From NCBI GenBank assembly GCA_032622095.1, contig CP136061.1, positions 89,954,983 to 90,018,982 on the forward strand: a stretch of DNA of 64,000 nucleotides, read 5' to 3'. Shown here in pieces: positions 45,272-59,600 of this stretch. Position numbers and translations under genes: made by a program. The DNA comes from Siphonodentalium dalli (Eukaryota; Mollusca; Scaphopoda; Gadilida; Siphonodentaliidae). Each line of letters begins with the position of its first letter. Position 1 is the stretch's first letter. The notes beneath the pieces are model-generated. The model was given only the letters and a program-made list of their open reading frames with translations, was not told the DNA's origin and searched no databases.

Positions 45272-45356
45272 ATTGAACAATGAGTGAAAATGAAGAAAAA
45301 GTTAGAGCTGCGCTGAGTAGTTTTCTCAAAGAACACTCATTACAAGATTCCATTGG
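45272..45356 (+). CDS. CUEDC2: CUEDC2 exon 1 (start codon)
   Basis: ATG at 45280 begins [28 protein letters not shown] precedes at 45271, so a 5' UTR exon probably lies upstream. The exon ends at 45356 before GTAAGT, leaving two bases that join with exon 2 to make Ser (IGSVDD). Confidence 0.8.
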
Positions 45357-47633
45357 GTAAGTGAATTAATTAAAAGCCCTTTAGTATCATGGTGTGCAAG
45401 ACACTATCAGTGTGAACCATAAAGACGTGAAATACTTTATAAAGAATTTATAATGGCCCCGTAACTCGGCTGTTAATTATTGGATTTCATTGTCCTTTGG
45501 CATGGTAATAAAGTTGGGGGACTGGGTACCCGCAATACGGGTTTCGTCCATTGATTTCTACCAGAGTTACAGCCCTTATTTGACTTGGAAATTTGTGAAG
45601 ATTGTATCTGTACGAACATATCACCTTGTAACACAGGTGTTAGTTATCAGAATTCATTGTCCTTTTGGTATGGTGATAGCACAGCTTGGGGAAAGGGATA
45701 CCCACATACTACAGATTTCGTCAATTCATTTTTACCAGAGTTGCCGCCCTTTTTTTCTCGGAATTTTTTTAATTTCATTCTGTATGCACATTTCAGCTTG
45801 TAACACTGGCATAGACAATTTGATTTGGTTGTGCTTTTGTGATAGCACAGGTTGGGAGAAAGGATATCCACATACTACGGGTTTCGTCAATTTAGTTTTA
45901 CTAGAGTTACCACTCTTGTTTGACTTGGAAATTTGTTAATTTTGTGTCCTAAAGAACATTACAGCTTGTAACTTGAACACGGATCATCGGATTCAGTTGT
46001 GCATTGGTATGGTGATAGCACACCTCGTGGAAAAAGATACCGACTTAATACATGTTTCATCAATTTACTTTTACCAGAGTTACGGCCCTGATTTGACTTG
46101 GAAGTTTGTGAATTTTGTCTCTCTACAAACATTTCAGCTTGTAGCTTGGGCATGGATCATCACATTGTGTTGTGCCTTGTGATCTATTGATAGCCCAATT
46201 TAGGGGGAAAGGATACCCACATTTAGAAAATATATTTTTTTTTCCATCCATACAAATATTTAGTATTGCACACTCTCCAAACTGAGGGTCAGGATAACCA
46301 CTCATCAATGAGTATTTATTATAGAAAAGGTTAACTTGTTTCACTGAAACAAACATAAATTATTTATTAAATGCCTGTAACAAATCTGAATTCTAGCAAT
46401 AGTTTCTAATCTAGAAACAATACTAACATATAGTATAGTATGAAAGTAAATGCTGTATGTGTGATGTATTTTTTCAGATCTGTTGATGATATCGTGTTGA
46501 GCTATGTTGTTGGTATACTCAAAGATATGGGAGATTCAGATGTCGATGATGAAGTCATTGATGTTGATCAGTTTGTTGAGGTCATGGGTGCTTACCTTCC
46601 TGGGTTCGAGGAAATAAACAGGTAGGTCATGGTGCCCTGTTCATTAGTGTTGGCTATCTGAGGTTTGTGAGTGGCTGCTAATTATGTTAGTATTTTTGCA
46701 GTATGGAGGTTTGTGAGTGCCTATTAATTACGTTAGTATTTTTGCATTATTGAGGTTTGTGAGTGGCTGTTATTATGTTATGTTTATAGTATTTTTGCAG
46801 TGTGGAGGTTTGTGAGTGGCTGTTATTATGTTAATAATTTTACACTCTGGAGGCTTGTGAGTTAATTATGTTATGTTTATAGTATTTTTGCAGTGTGGAG
46901 GTTTGTGAGTGGCTGTTATTATGTTAATAATTTTACACTCTGGAGGCTTGTGAGTTAATTATGTTATGTTTATAGTATTTTTGCAGTGTGGAGGTTTGTG
47001 AGTGGCTGTTTATTATGTTGGTATTTTTGCAGTGTGGAGGTTTGTGAGTAGCTGCTCATTATGTTAGTATTAATGCAGTATGGAGGTTTGTGAGTGGATA
47101 TTAATTCTGTTAGTATATCTGCAGTGTGGATGTTAATTATTTTAGTATTTTTGCAATGTGGATGTTGTGAGTAGCTGTTAGTTATGTTAGTATATTTGCA
47201 GTGTGGTGGTTTGTGAGTAGATGTTAATTATGTTAGTATTTTTGCAGTGTGGAGGTTTGTGAGTGGATTTTCTCATTCACTGAGAAGCTCGCAGCTGATC
47301 GACCAAAAGAAACGTCAAAAAGTGATGGCAAATCAGGTTTGTTAAATTTAAGAATACCTAGAAGCCTTTTATGACATTATTTCACATAAATCTTTCCCTC
47401 TTGCCACTTATAATGGCTTCTTATTTCTCTGAATGTGATAAATAAAACACGTGTTAAAAAAATCGAAATGGAGTAGTTTTTTCGTTCCTTGACCCTTTTT
47501 CTCTTGGTTTCGGATTTGTCTCTGTTGATTTTCCTGCCTTATTATTCCAGATAATAGGTCTCGATCTAATGTTTGATTTTTGGTTCCAGCCACCTATTTC
47601 TACCAGAGTTATGGAACTTTTTTAGGGTATATT

Positions 47634-47664
<31 letters not shown>

Positions 47665-50600
47665 CACTCCGTGCTTTTCTTCTAATCATTCTAATGTCTT
47701 TGATATAATATTTCATCTCATAATTTATCCTGTTTTCCTTGCTTTCAGACTCAGGTGCTAACTTATCAATGATACTACAGCAGAATATTAGAAAACCTCG
47801 AACAGAGAGTGAGAGTACTACGAGTACAAGTTCCTACCACTCATTGTCTGATGAGAGGGAATCAGAAGTATCCCCCGAGGTAGGTTGTTAAAGCCAGAAA
47901 ACTAGAAATATGAATTCCTAACACTCGCTCTCTGATGAGAGGGAATCAGACGTGTCCTCCGAGGTAGGTTGTTAAAGTGAGAAAACTAGAAATATGAATT
48001 CCTGCCACTCACTGTCTGATGAGAGGGAATCAGATGTGTCCTCCGAGGTAGGTGTTCAGGAGTCATCTGCCGCACTTTAAGAATGTGGAGATTTTTTTTA
48101 GGAAAAATGAGTGGGGGAGGTATATTCGATTGACTTTGTCCGTCTGTCTTATACATTTTGTGACATACACTTCCTATACATTTTTGCTACATTTCCTGAG
48201 TTTTGGTTGAAAACCATAACCTTGTATTTTTGCTATTGGTGGTCAAACATAGGCAAGCCAACATTTATTGTTTTAAAAATTTACAAACTTCTAGATGATA
48301 ACTATCATATTTAAACGATTTTCGATCAACAAACGTGGCTGCTGGCAGCCCTCTTTGATTTTACTCTCTGCATGACTAATACTTTGGCAAGCTCTGCAGC
48401 CAACATTTATCATCCAATTAGTCCCACACTTCATATGGCTCTACAGGTTTGATGTCTGGTAGTACTAAAATATAACAACTTTCTACATTCCTTATCACTC
48501 TATTGACTGTAATGTATGACATCATCCTCTCTCCAAGTTGAGCTACAACTTTGTTCCATTCTTCCATTGATTCCAAAAGTGAAAATCAAATGTGACATAT
48601 AAAACTAAGAATAAACCGAAGAAGGTCATTTCGTTATTGCTATCCCTTTAACCCTTTACCCAACAAACCGGCCAAAACCGGCCAAATAAAGCTTCAACAG
48701 CCTAAAATATCTTCGGTCTGTCTCAATAGAACCATACAAATATGGATATCATTGGAACCGGCTCCTTGACCACATTGTGATAGTTACAGTTATGCCATGT
48801 GCCAATGCATTCTCTTATATATGCGAGTCGACCATAGGTCGCCTCGCATATATAAGAGAATGCATTGGCCTAAAAAAAATCTTTTTTTAACACTTTTTAC
48901 CATTTTTTCTTACATTCTTTAACAATTTTATAATTTTTAATGTGTTAAGCCAATGCATTCTCTTATATATGCGAGGCGACCTATGGTCGACTCGCATATA
49001 TAAGAGAATGCATTGGCACAGGGCCCTTCTGTTGGGTAAAGGGTTAAACCATAAAATTTGTATCAATTAAAGATGCATTATCCGAATTAACGCTCCTAAA
49101 TTAATATTTCTTTGGCTTCGGGGGTAAAAAATATTTGATTCAAGTCAAGGAACCCACCCATGAAAGCTCATAGTGATCAGATATCAATTTTTAAAGTTTG
49201 TTATTTCCGAGTTGTGCAATTATTTGTGGCCGAGAAACAAGTTGTCAAATAGAAGGTCTCAGACAAAATTGTGGATGCAAGTGGATACCTCTAAAATTAA
49301 GTGGTAAAACGGCCAAATTTCCTGATACTCGAGTGATAATACGGCCATATTTGGTTGAACAAAATGTTGATAGATAACACGTTTTGGGAAATTTGATAAC
49401 TACCATAGTTGACAGTGGTTAGCACTATTTTATTGCAATTAATCGATTCTGATAACTGAAGCATATTTTGAAGAAATGTTGTTGTTGTACAGGGACCAGC
49501 CTAGACCAGATTTTCAGGGCGAAATGACTTCGCCCTACTATAAAAATAAGGCGAAGTGGCCGTTCTATAGGGCGAAGTGAGTCTACAAAATTTAAATCGA
49601 TCAGTACTACGACAGGAATCGCTAATAGGAGAGATGACATAATTAAGTCAATTAAACTTATGAAACAATGGTTGAAATATGGAGTCATTATGTTCACTTC
49701 ATGACCCTAATAACTATTAATAATACCCAAACATAATTGTGAGAGGATAGCAGCATTTTATATCGTAATTGTGGGAGAATGACAGGATTTTATTTCATAT
49801 TTTTCGGGTTTTTAAAAATGCCAACAATATATCAAACCGAAACGAAACGAAATCATGAACACTTTTACTGCGCTCTGTTAGTAATCCCGTTTGAAATTTT
49901 AATATGCTTCACAAATGAATTTGTTTTAAAATTTCTTTAACCAAACTCCATAGAGGGAGTGATGAATTGACACATTGTGAGAGGTGTGAGTTGTAATCTT
50001 CATTGTAAGGTGTGGTAATCACGGTAATCTAAAAATAACAACAACCAGATTAACACTTGAGGCCCGACGATGTTTTCACAGCTGCCAGTAATCAGACTCC
50101 GTTGTCAACATGCTTCCAGATTGGAGCATTACAGGTGTTAATTGTTTTATAACACCATGATACACCCTGATAGTGGATGGAGTATTGTGTGCAATCACAG
50201 TTGACAGTTGTAAATTATCATAAATTATTTGGGGCATTTTGTCGAATTTCGTCAGTCAACTTTGGAATTTTTAGGGCGACTTGAACTTCGCCCGACGGCA
50301 AACATAAGGCGAAGCGGACGGCGCTAGGGCGAAGAAGTCGCCCACGTCGCCCTCTCGGCTGGTCCCTGTTGTTGTATCTTGATGGTATGGGGACCATCTG
50401 ATCGGATTGAGCACCTTTAAATGTGCACGGAATCAAGTAAAAACTCCAGGCAAATATCAGTTTCAGGATTTCTCTGTGAAATAGAAATATTTCTCTGTGT
50501 TTTACTCGATTGCTTGCCCTATTCTGCGTCGACACTCAATTAGGACAAACAAAACATCACTGAGATATTCACACGGTGTTGCGAGTGACGCAATGCAAAC

Positions 50601-53600
50601 AAATCATCATCAACCGCAAGGATAGGATTTGTTCTAATTGAGCAACATTACCAGATGTGGAATCTATCAACATTACCAGATGTGGAATCTATCAACATTA
50701 CCAGATGTGGAATCTATCAACATTACCAGATGTGGAATCTATCAACATTACCAGATGTGGAATATTATCAACATTACCAGATGTGGAATCTATCAACATT
50801 ACCAGATGTGGAATCTATCAACATTACCAGATGTGGAATCTATCAACATTACCAGATGTGGAATCTATCAACATTACCAGATGTGGAATCTATCAACATT
50901 ATTAATTACCAGATGTGGAATCTATCAACATTACCAGATGTGGAATCTATCAACATTACCAGATGTGGAATCTATCAACATTACCAGATGTGGAATCTAT
51001 CAACATTACCAGATGTGGAATCTATCAACATTACCAGATGTGGAATCTATCAACATTACCAGATGTGGAATCTATCAACATTACCAGATGTGGAATCTAT
51101 CAACATTACCAGATGTGGAATCTATCAACATTACCAGATGTGGAATCTATCAACATTACCAGATGTGGAATCTATCAACATTACCAGATGTGGAATCTAT
51201 CAACATTACCAGATGTGGAATCTATCAACATTACCAAGTTTAACCGAGGTAAACAGAATGGCTAATTCAAATCCAATATCTGTAGCAGATATTATAAAGT
51301 ATGAAGTATATATAACAAGACTCTGCATCATACAAAACACCCACAGAACGGGATTTGTTTTACCCTGTGCCAATGCATTCTCTTATATATGCGAGTCGAC
51401 CATAGGTCGCCTCGCATATATAAGAGAATGCATTGGCCTAACAATTTTTAGCTCAACTTACTTTTGTAAGTTTGAGCTATTGCCATGGCTTGGCGTCCGT
51501 CGTCCGTGTGTCCGTCAACAATTTCCTTTGGCGCGGGCTACAGGTCGTACCTTTGGTCTGATCTTTATGAAATTTTGCATGAATGTTGACATTGACATGT
51601 AGATGGGAACGAGTCATTTTGGGGTCATTCGGCCAAAAAACATGGCCGTCAGCAGCCATCTTGGATTTTACTCTTTGCATGACTAAATCATTTGGCGCAG
51701 GCTACAGGTCGTAGTTTTGATCGGAACTTCTTGAAATTTGTCATGGATGTTAACAATGACATGTAGATGGGAACAAGTGATTTTGGGGTTGTTCGGCCAA
51801 AAAACATGGCCGCCAGCAGCCATCTTGGATTTTACTCTTTGCATGACTAAATCCTTTGGTGCGGGCTACAGGTCGTACCTTTGGTCTGATCTTTATGAAA
51901 TTTGTCATGAATGTTGACATTGACATGTAGATGGGAACGAGTCATTTTGGGGTCAATCGGCCACAAAACATGGCCGCTGGTGGCCATTTTGGATTTCAAA
52001 ATTCAATCCATTGGCGCGGGCTACAGGTCGTACTGTTCGTCTGATCATTATGAAATTTGTCATGGATGTTAATATTGACATGTAGATGGAAACGAGTCAT
52101 TTTGGGGTCGTTCGGCCAAAAAATATGGCCGCTGGCAGCCATCTTGGATTTTACTCTTTGCATGACTAAATCCTTTGGCGCAGGCTACAGGTCGTAGTTT
52201 TGATCAGAACTTCATGAAATTTGTCATGGATGTTAACAATGACATGTAGATGGGAACGAGTGATTTTGGGGTTGTTCGGCCAAAAAACATGGCCGCCAGC
52301 AGCCATCATGGATTTTACTCTTTGCATGACTAAATCCTTTGGCGCGGGCTACAGGTCGTACCTATGGTCTGATCTTTATGAATTTTGTCACGAATGTTGA
52401 CATTGACATGTAGATGGGAACGAGTCATTTTGGGGTCATTCGGCCAAAAAACATGGCCGCTGGTGGCCATTTTGGATTTCAGAATTCAATCCATTGGCGC
52501 GGGCTACAGGTCGTGCTGTTCGTCTGATCATCATGAAATCTGTCATGGATGTTAATATTGACATGTAGATGGGAACTAGTGATTTTGGGGTTGTTCAGCC
52601 CAAAAACATGGCCGCCAGCAGCCATCTTGGATTTTACTCTTTGCATGACTAAATTCTTTGGCGCGGGCTACAGGTTGTAGCTTTGGTCAGAACTTCATGA
52701 AATTTGTCATGGATGTTAACAATGACATGTAGATGGGAACGAGTGATTTTGGGGTTGTTCGGCCAAAAAACATGGCCGCCAGCAGCCATCTTGGATTTGA
52801 CTCTTTGCATGACTAAATCCTTTGGTGCGGGTTACAGGTCGTATCTTTGGTCTGACCTTTATGAAATTTGTCATGAATATTGATATTGACATGTATATGG
52901 GAATGAGTCATTTTGGGGTCATACGGCCAAAAAACATGGCTGCTGGCAGCCATCTTGGATTTCAAAATTCAATCCATTGGCATGGGCTACAGGTTGTACT
53001 GTTTGTCTGATCATCATGATATTTATCATGGATGTTAATATTAACATGTAGATGGGAACGAGTCATTTTGGGGTCGTTTGGCTAAAAAACATGTCCGCCA
53101 GCAGCCATATTGGATTTTACATGAATAAATCCTTTGGTGCGGGCTACAGGTCGTAGCTTTGGTCGGAACTTTATGAAATTTGTCATGTATGTTAACAATG
53201 ACATGTAGATGGGAAACGAGTCATTTTGGGGTCGTTCAGCCGAAAAACATGGCCGCCAGCAGCCATCTTGGATTTTACTCTTTGCATGACTAAATCCATT
53301 GGCACAGGCTACAGGTCATACCTTTGATCAGATCATTATGAGATTTGTAAAGGCTGTAGATGGGAACAAGTCATTTTGGGGTAATTCGGAAAAAAACATG
53401 GCTGCCGGTGGCCATTTTAGAATTTACTCTTTGCATCAATAAATCCTTTGGCACAGCATAATCACCACATCCCTGATCCGATCATTATGAAACCTGTTAT
53501 GAATGTTGATATTGACATGTACATCTAGTCTTACTTAGACATTTCAATTAGCTCTTTTCCTATTCCTCCATTTACTGTCGACCATTAAATTATTCCCCTA

Positions 53601-56600
53601 CCTAAGTTGAGCTACAGTGTCATTGACACTTTTATTTACAATTTTAATAAAAAAAAATTGTATTCTTTAACAATTTTATAATTTCACCCATACAGAGCCC
53701 CAGACAAACATGAGCAGACGACACTCTTCTATATGCTTCTATATATGTGTGGGGCTCCCTGCAGGGTAATGGATGTTTTTTATTTTATGTCCTAAAAATT
53801 GTAAGAAACATTTATTTTAAAAAAATGATAAAAAATTGTAAGGCCAATGCATTCTCTTATATATGCGAGGCGACCTATGGTCGACTCGCATATATAAGAG
53901 AATGCATTGGCACAGGGTAAAAAAATCCCGACTTACGACTGGATTTGATATGGCGGGTCACATATAACAAGACTCTGCATCATACAAAACACCCAACGAG
54001 AACGTATGGAATATGGATGGACATTGTGTCCCATCTACAAGTGAATGGTATAATTAAATTGGCATTTAATAAAAGGCTTAAAAAAACTTTCATTGTTATT
54101 GACTCGTGTGTTGGATCAATGAGCCCACAGACCCTTGGGGAAAACTATCACATTTTTACCATATGTGATGAATTGCTACCAAGTTGCCCAAAGGAGGATG
54201 ACAGAATTTCCATGAGCAAATTTTATTAGCATACACGATATTGTCTTTCAAGTGGCACTAATTGTTTCAAATAAATGTTATTTTATATATTAGAATCATA
54301 ATAGGAAAAATAATGACCAAGATTCTTGTACTGGCTTACAAGGTCAAGATAAATATTGTTAGGCCTATGTATTCTCTTGTATATGTGAGGCTACCTATGG
54401 GGGACTCGCATATATAAGAGAATGCATTGGCACAGGGTAAAAAAATCCCGACTTACGACTGGATTTGATATGGCGGGTCACATATAACAAGACTCTGCAT
54501 CATACAAAACACCCAACGAGAACGTATGGAATATGGATGGACATTGTGTCCCATCTACAAGTGAATGGTATAATTAAATTGGCATTTAATAAAAGGCTTA
54601 AAAAAACTTTCATTGTTATTGACTCATGTGTTGGACCAATGAGCCCACAGACCCTTGGGGAAAACTATCACATTTTTACCATATGTGATGAATTGCTACC
54701 AAGTTGCCCAAAGGAGGATGACAGAATTTCCATGAGCAAATTTTATTAGCAAACAAGATATTGTCTTTCAAGTGGCACTAATTGTTTCAAATAAATGTTA
54801 TTTTATATATTAGAATCATAATAGGAAAAATAATGACCAAGATTCTTGTACTGGCTTACAAGGTCAAGATAAATATTGTTATGCCTATGTATTCTCTTGT
54901 ATATGTGAGGCTACCTATGGGGGACTCACATATATAAGAGAATGCATTGGCACAGGGTTTTCGCAAAATTTCAGGAAGCTCCAGTCATGGAAGAGTTAGT
55001 TAGCTAAATGCTAAGTTTCATTTCATTTGTAGACAGCCAGTGGTGTCAAGGAGGAGTTAGATCGGGAGGTCACAATGCTGTGTGAAATGTTTCCGACGTC
55101 GTCCCGACTGGAAGTTGAACACTGTTTAAATCATTCTTGCGGTGACCCAGAGAAAGCTGTCCAACTTATCCTTCACAGACAAGACTCAAATGAGAGTATC
55201 ACCTCTGCTTCCAAATCAAATGTGAGTACTGTTTTAATTTATGTCTGGACAAGTGCCCACCAGACCTCGAAATATGGTGCTGGTCATTTGCAGAATGAGG
55301 TCCCCAGAGGGCGAATTTAGTTACACTACCCCTCACAATGGGCTAGCATCACCAAATTCATCCTCTGGGGACCTCATTCTGTGTTGTGTCATCTGATATG
55401 AGAGACCTAGACATAGATTTAAGTTCCCAGATTGTGAAGATGGTATTGTGAACCCATTGGGCACCTCGATTATGCATTGTGTCGTCTGCCAAATTGGAAA
55501 TATCGGGAAACTGAACTAAAAAAGACAAAAGAATCTTTCTAAAGAAGTTTCTAGAAGAATAAAAAAAACTTGATTAGCTGATAATAAAGATACTTTCCAG
55601 AGAAGATCAGGCCTAATCAGAATGAGGTCCCAAAAGGGCGAATTTAGTGATGCTAGCCTGCTGTTTGGGGTAGCATCAATAAATTCACCCTCTGGGGATC
55701 TCATCCTGCAAATGTCCTGCACCATAATTTAAGGCCTGATGCACCGCACTACATATCCTGTGCAAAGGTGGATTTTCGCTGGGGTTTATTTATTTTCTAA
55801 GGGCCAAAACTTCAAAAGAAATGAATGGACAAAAACCTGTTGAATGTAGATTTTGTCCCTTCCAAGCCGGTTCAATACAGGAGCTTCCTGAATTATTGCG
55901 AAAACCCAGTGCCAATGCATTCTCTTATATATGCGAGTCGTCCATAGGTCGCCTCGCATATATAAGAGAATGCATTGGCCTTACAAATTATATCTCATTT
56001 TTTATAATTGTTAAAAAATGTAAGAAAAATAATAAAAAAAATAACAAATTGTTAAAGAATGTATGAAAAAATTATAAAAATTGATAAAGAATGTAAGAAA
56101 AAATTATAATAAATGATAAAATTGTTAAAGAATATAAGACAAAATGATAAAAAATGTTATAGAATGTAAGACAAAATTATAAAAAATGATAAACAATTGT
56201 TAGGTCAATTCATTCTCTTATATATGAAAAGCGACCTATAGTCGACTCGCATATATAAGAGAACGCATTGGCACAGGGTCTTTAATGTTGCGCCAGCGCA
56301 GCTCCCATCATCAAAGGGTTAAGCTAGCATATGGTCATATTACTGTTACTTACCAACAAAAGCACCTATGTGCTGTGTAATACCACCAAACTCTTGATTG
56401 ACAATGCTAGAATGTCTTATAGCATCTAGCAAAGTCATCTTCCCATGATCTACATGCCCCATAATTGTAACAACAGGTGGTCTTTTCACCAGTACTGATG
56501 GATCAGGTGGGGGCCTAAAACATTAAAGATAATTCAAACATGAGCTATGATTAGAGCTGCAGAGATCATACCAAAAATAATGTGCATGATTTAAAGGTAC

Positions 56601-59600
56601 TCAATCCGATTAAGCAACCCTAAATTACTATTTCTTTGGCTTCGGGGGTAAAAAATATTTGATTCGAGTCGAGGAATCCACCCATCAAAGCTCAGAGTGA
56701 TCCGATATCGATTTTTGAAGTTTGTTAATTTTTGGAGATGTGGGCCAGAACCACATGCTCAAACAGACAAATTGCAGGTGTAAGATGGATAACTCGAAAA
56801 TCAAGTGGCTACTATTAACAATGATAACCACTTGATTTTAGAGTTATCCATCTTATACCCGCAATTTGTCTGTTTGAGCACGTGGTTCTGGCCCACATCT
56901 CCAAAAATTAACAGACTTCAAAAATCTGATTACTCTGAGTTTTGATGGGTGGGTTCCTCGACTCGTATCAAATATTTTTTACCCCGAAGCCAAAGAAATA
57001 GTAATTTAGGGGTGCTTAATCGGATTGAGTACCTTTAATTATTTTACGCTCTTGACTCTATGGTCTTCCTCAGTGTTATCACAAATAGCATTTGTAATTA
57101 ACAGTTGCCAAAATTGAGCTAAATTATAAAAAAAAACTAGTCTTGGTATACCACTGTGCCATAATTCTGTTTCAGGTTTATAAATCATCGACCAAAGTAT
57201 TAGGTAACAAAGAGATGAAGAGCAACATATTTGCGAGGTATGTAGAATATTAGATATTATATGGTTGACGACTGATTTCAAACGGCAAATTTCAAAGAAT
57301 ACAGGTCACATGGCCTTCCCAGTACTTAACACTCAGATATAGGGCAATAAATATAATTTATGATTCAAAATATATGATCTTCACCAGATATCAAATTTCA
57401 ATATCCATAAATCCATTCTATGATAATGATATACAACAGTCATTGTATACTGGAAAATTTGGCCAAATGTATTATTGTTGCGCACACGTGACCTTTGACT
57501 TCTGACTTGGTATGTTAAATCGCTGTTTGCGACTATTGATGATTTAGTTTGAACAAATATTTCATTAAATATGTCAAAGAGTCTTTATTTTGGACTATTT
57601 CTTTATGCATCCAAACAAAACATTACAGGCCGATGTTACTTTCATGTCCCATTTATTGTTTTAAGTATTATGTTTTATGGAGGTTTTGATTCAAGTAATA
57701 AATAGAACTCGTCCCCAGTTTATAGCGCAATTTACAAAATTTGTCCAGTAAATTAGGTCTGGACCTCACCAAAGTATATTCTTATTTAATAATTAAATGC
57801 AGTGACTCTTGATGACGAAATTGTTTTCATAATGTTTATCGCTGATAGATGCGTCCCGAATTCAAGTAGTATATCTCCGTCAAATATATCTTGGACACTG
57901 AAACTAATGGTTATATATTTCTTGCTTGCAAGATTCTAGAAGAAGTCGTTTTAAAAATCGGTACGCAATACCTCGAGTACGCGCACTTGTCAAATGCCAA
58001 TTATATCTTTGGACCAATCGTGGGAGTCCTTTCGCTATAAAAGCGATTGAAAGGTAAGACCTCATTCATTTTAAATTTCTTCTAGTCGCAAGATAAGTCG
58101 CATTTTTCATCTGTTCATTTCTCATGAACGTTTCTCTTTATGCTATTGCGAACGACAACACGCAGTTGCCTAATTTTGTGCACTACGCACGTGTTTTCCA
58201 ATTTTCGCAATTTAGTTTTACAATTGTTCAACAATCTTTTATTCTACAACACTGTCTTATTAATGACAGTAGTCCGTGGGTGGATAATTTCATTAACCAT
58301 TATTTCAATTTTGTTTCATTTACGATAATCACTTCGAACAAATATTGTTTTTGTTTGCATAAAACAAGAGATAACAACCGATGCTCTTTCGAGTCATTCG
58401 CCGAGATTCGAGTTCTCGTCGGGATTTTTTAACACTGCACCGGATGCAATATTGTGTTGGCGTCTACACTAAGCTCCAGTTTGGAGTTTGGTCCCTGACA
58501 AAATCCTATCCAAATGTATTGGAAGTAATAATTTACAATATTTTACATTTACAATATTTTATAATAATTTTCCTCACAGATGCTAGATAAAATAGCCACA
58601 GTGTGGCTTGCCTCTTCTCTCTACATTGAACATACGTCTCAATGCTTTTACGATGAAAACTTTGTAATGTTTTTTTCCCTCCGACTGGTAGGGGTGCCAC
58701 GATTGATCGTATTATCGATGAAACGTTGATACAGCCGATTACTCTGAGTTCTTTATTTCGGATGTCGAAAAGTACCGGACATATCTGGATACCCTGTTTT
58801 ACAGTTTAATATCCCACGGACAGGTTAACGATCGTTGATCGTGCAAAGATATTTGTAACGCATTGTGCTCATTACTAATTACCGACTTTCCTTCCCACTA
58901 GACAGTAACGATTGCTCTCGCACCCATATGCACTCGCAATTTTCTATTCACGGGTGTTCACCATTTGCACTTGTCCACCTGGTCACAATCAATATTAAAA
59001 TATGTGAAGATATATTTAGCACATTTCCCATCTCCGTTAATTTATGGGCATGTGAAAGTGTCAGTGGACTTGGGTATATCACACAATGACCTTTGATTTG
59101 AGATAACCCCAACTTACAATTATATTACCGGTGCAATTACACCCTTCTAATCAACGAAACTGTAATTTTTGTCATGGGAAGGACTGTCTCGGTGGTTTCT
59201 GATACAAATTATGCACATGTGAATATTATGCACTACTTCCTCTGTCCTTGCTATTAGATACGCTTCATCGATTCTAATCTAGTATTGACTATCGATTATC
59301 AAGTTCAATGATCGTGGCACCTCTGCTGACATGGCACCTTCTCTTGCATCCTCCATTAACTTGGAGACTCCGCTGGAGTTGGTTGGTGGACATGCCTCCT
59401 CCCTCATGGTCGCGGCATCCATAGCCCCCGCAGAGAAGGGCAGTGATGGTGGTCCAAGCGCAGCTACCTTTGGTTCTGCCTCCGGTTCCGCCGGGTTCGT
59501 TCCGTCGCTGCACCAGCCGGCCACTTGCTACAGCTACCACATCAGTGGTCCGTTTAGCTCGCAAGCCCCGGTGCCCTCGGCACATTGCCTGCCTACGCAG

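Noticed and set aside
50642-51236. CRISPR-like array
   Set aside because: Units are adjacent and identical with no unique spacers, and the sequence is eukaryotic.
50638-51602. Frames of 201 and 315 codons over the minisatellite
   Set aside because: They consist of the 25-bp repeat read in three frames and then run into a MITE palindrome, so there is no sign of a real protein.
58124-58432. 102-codon frame in the left DIRS interior
   Set aside because: Low-complexity aromatic composition, overlapping frames and no domain; likely chance in AT-rich DNA.
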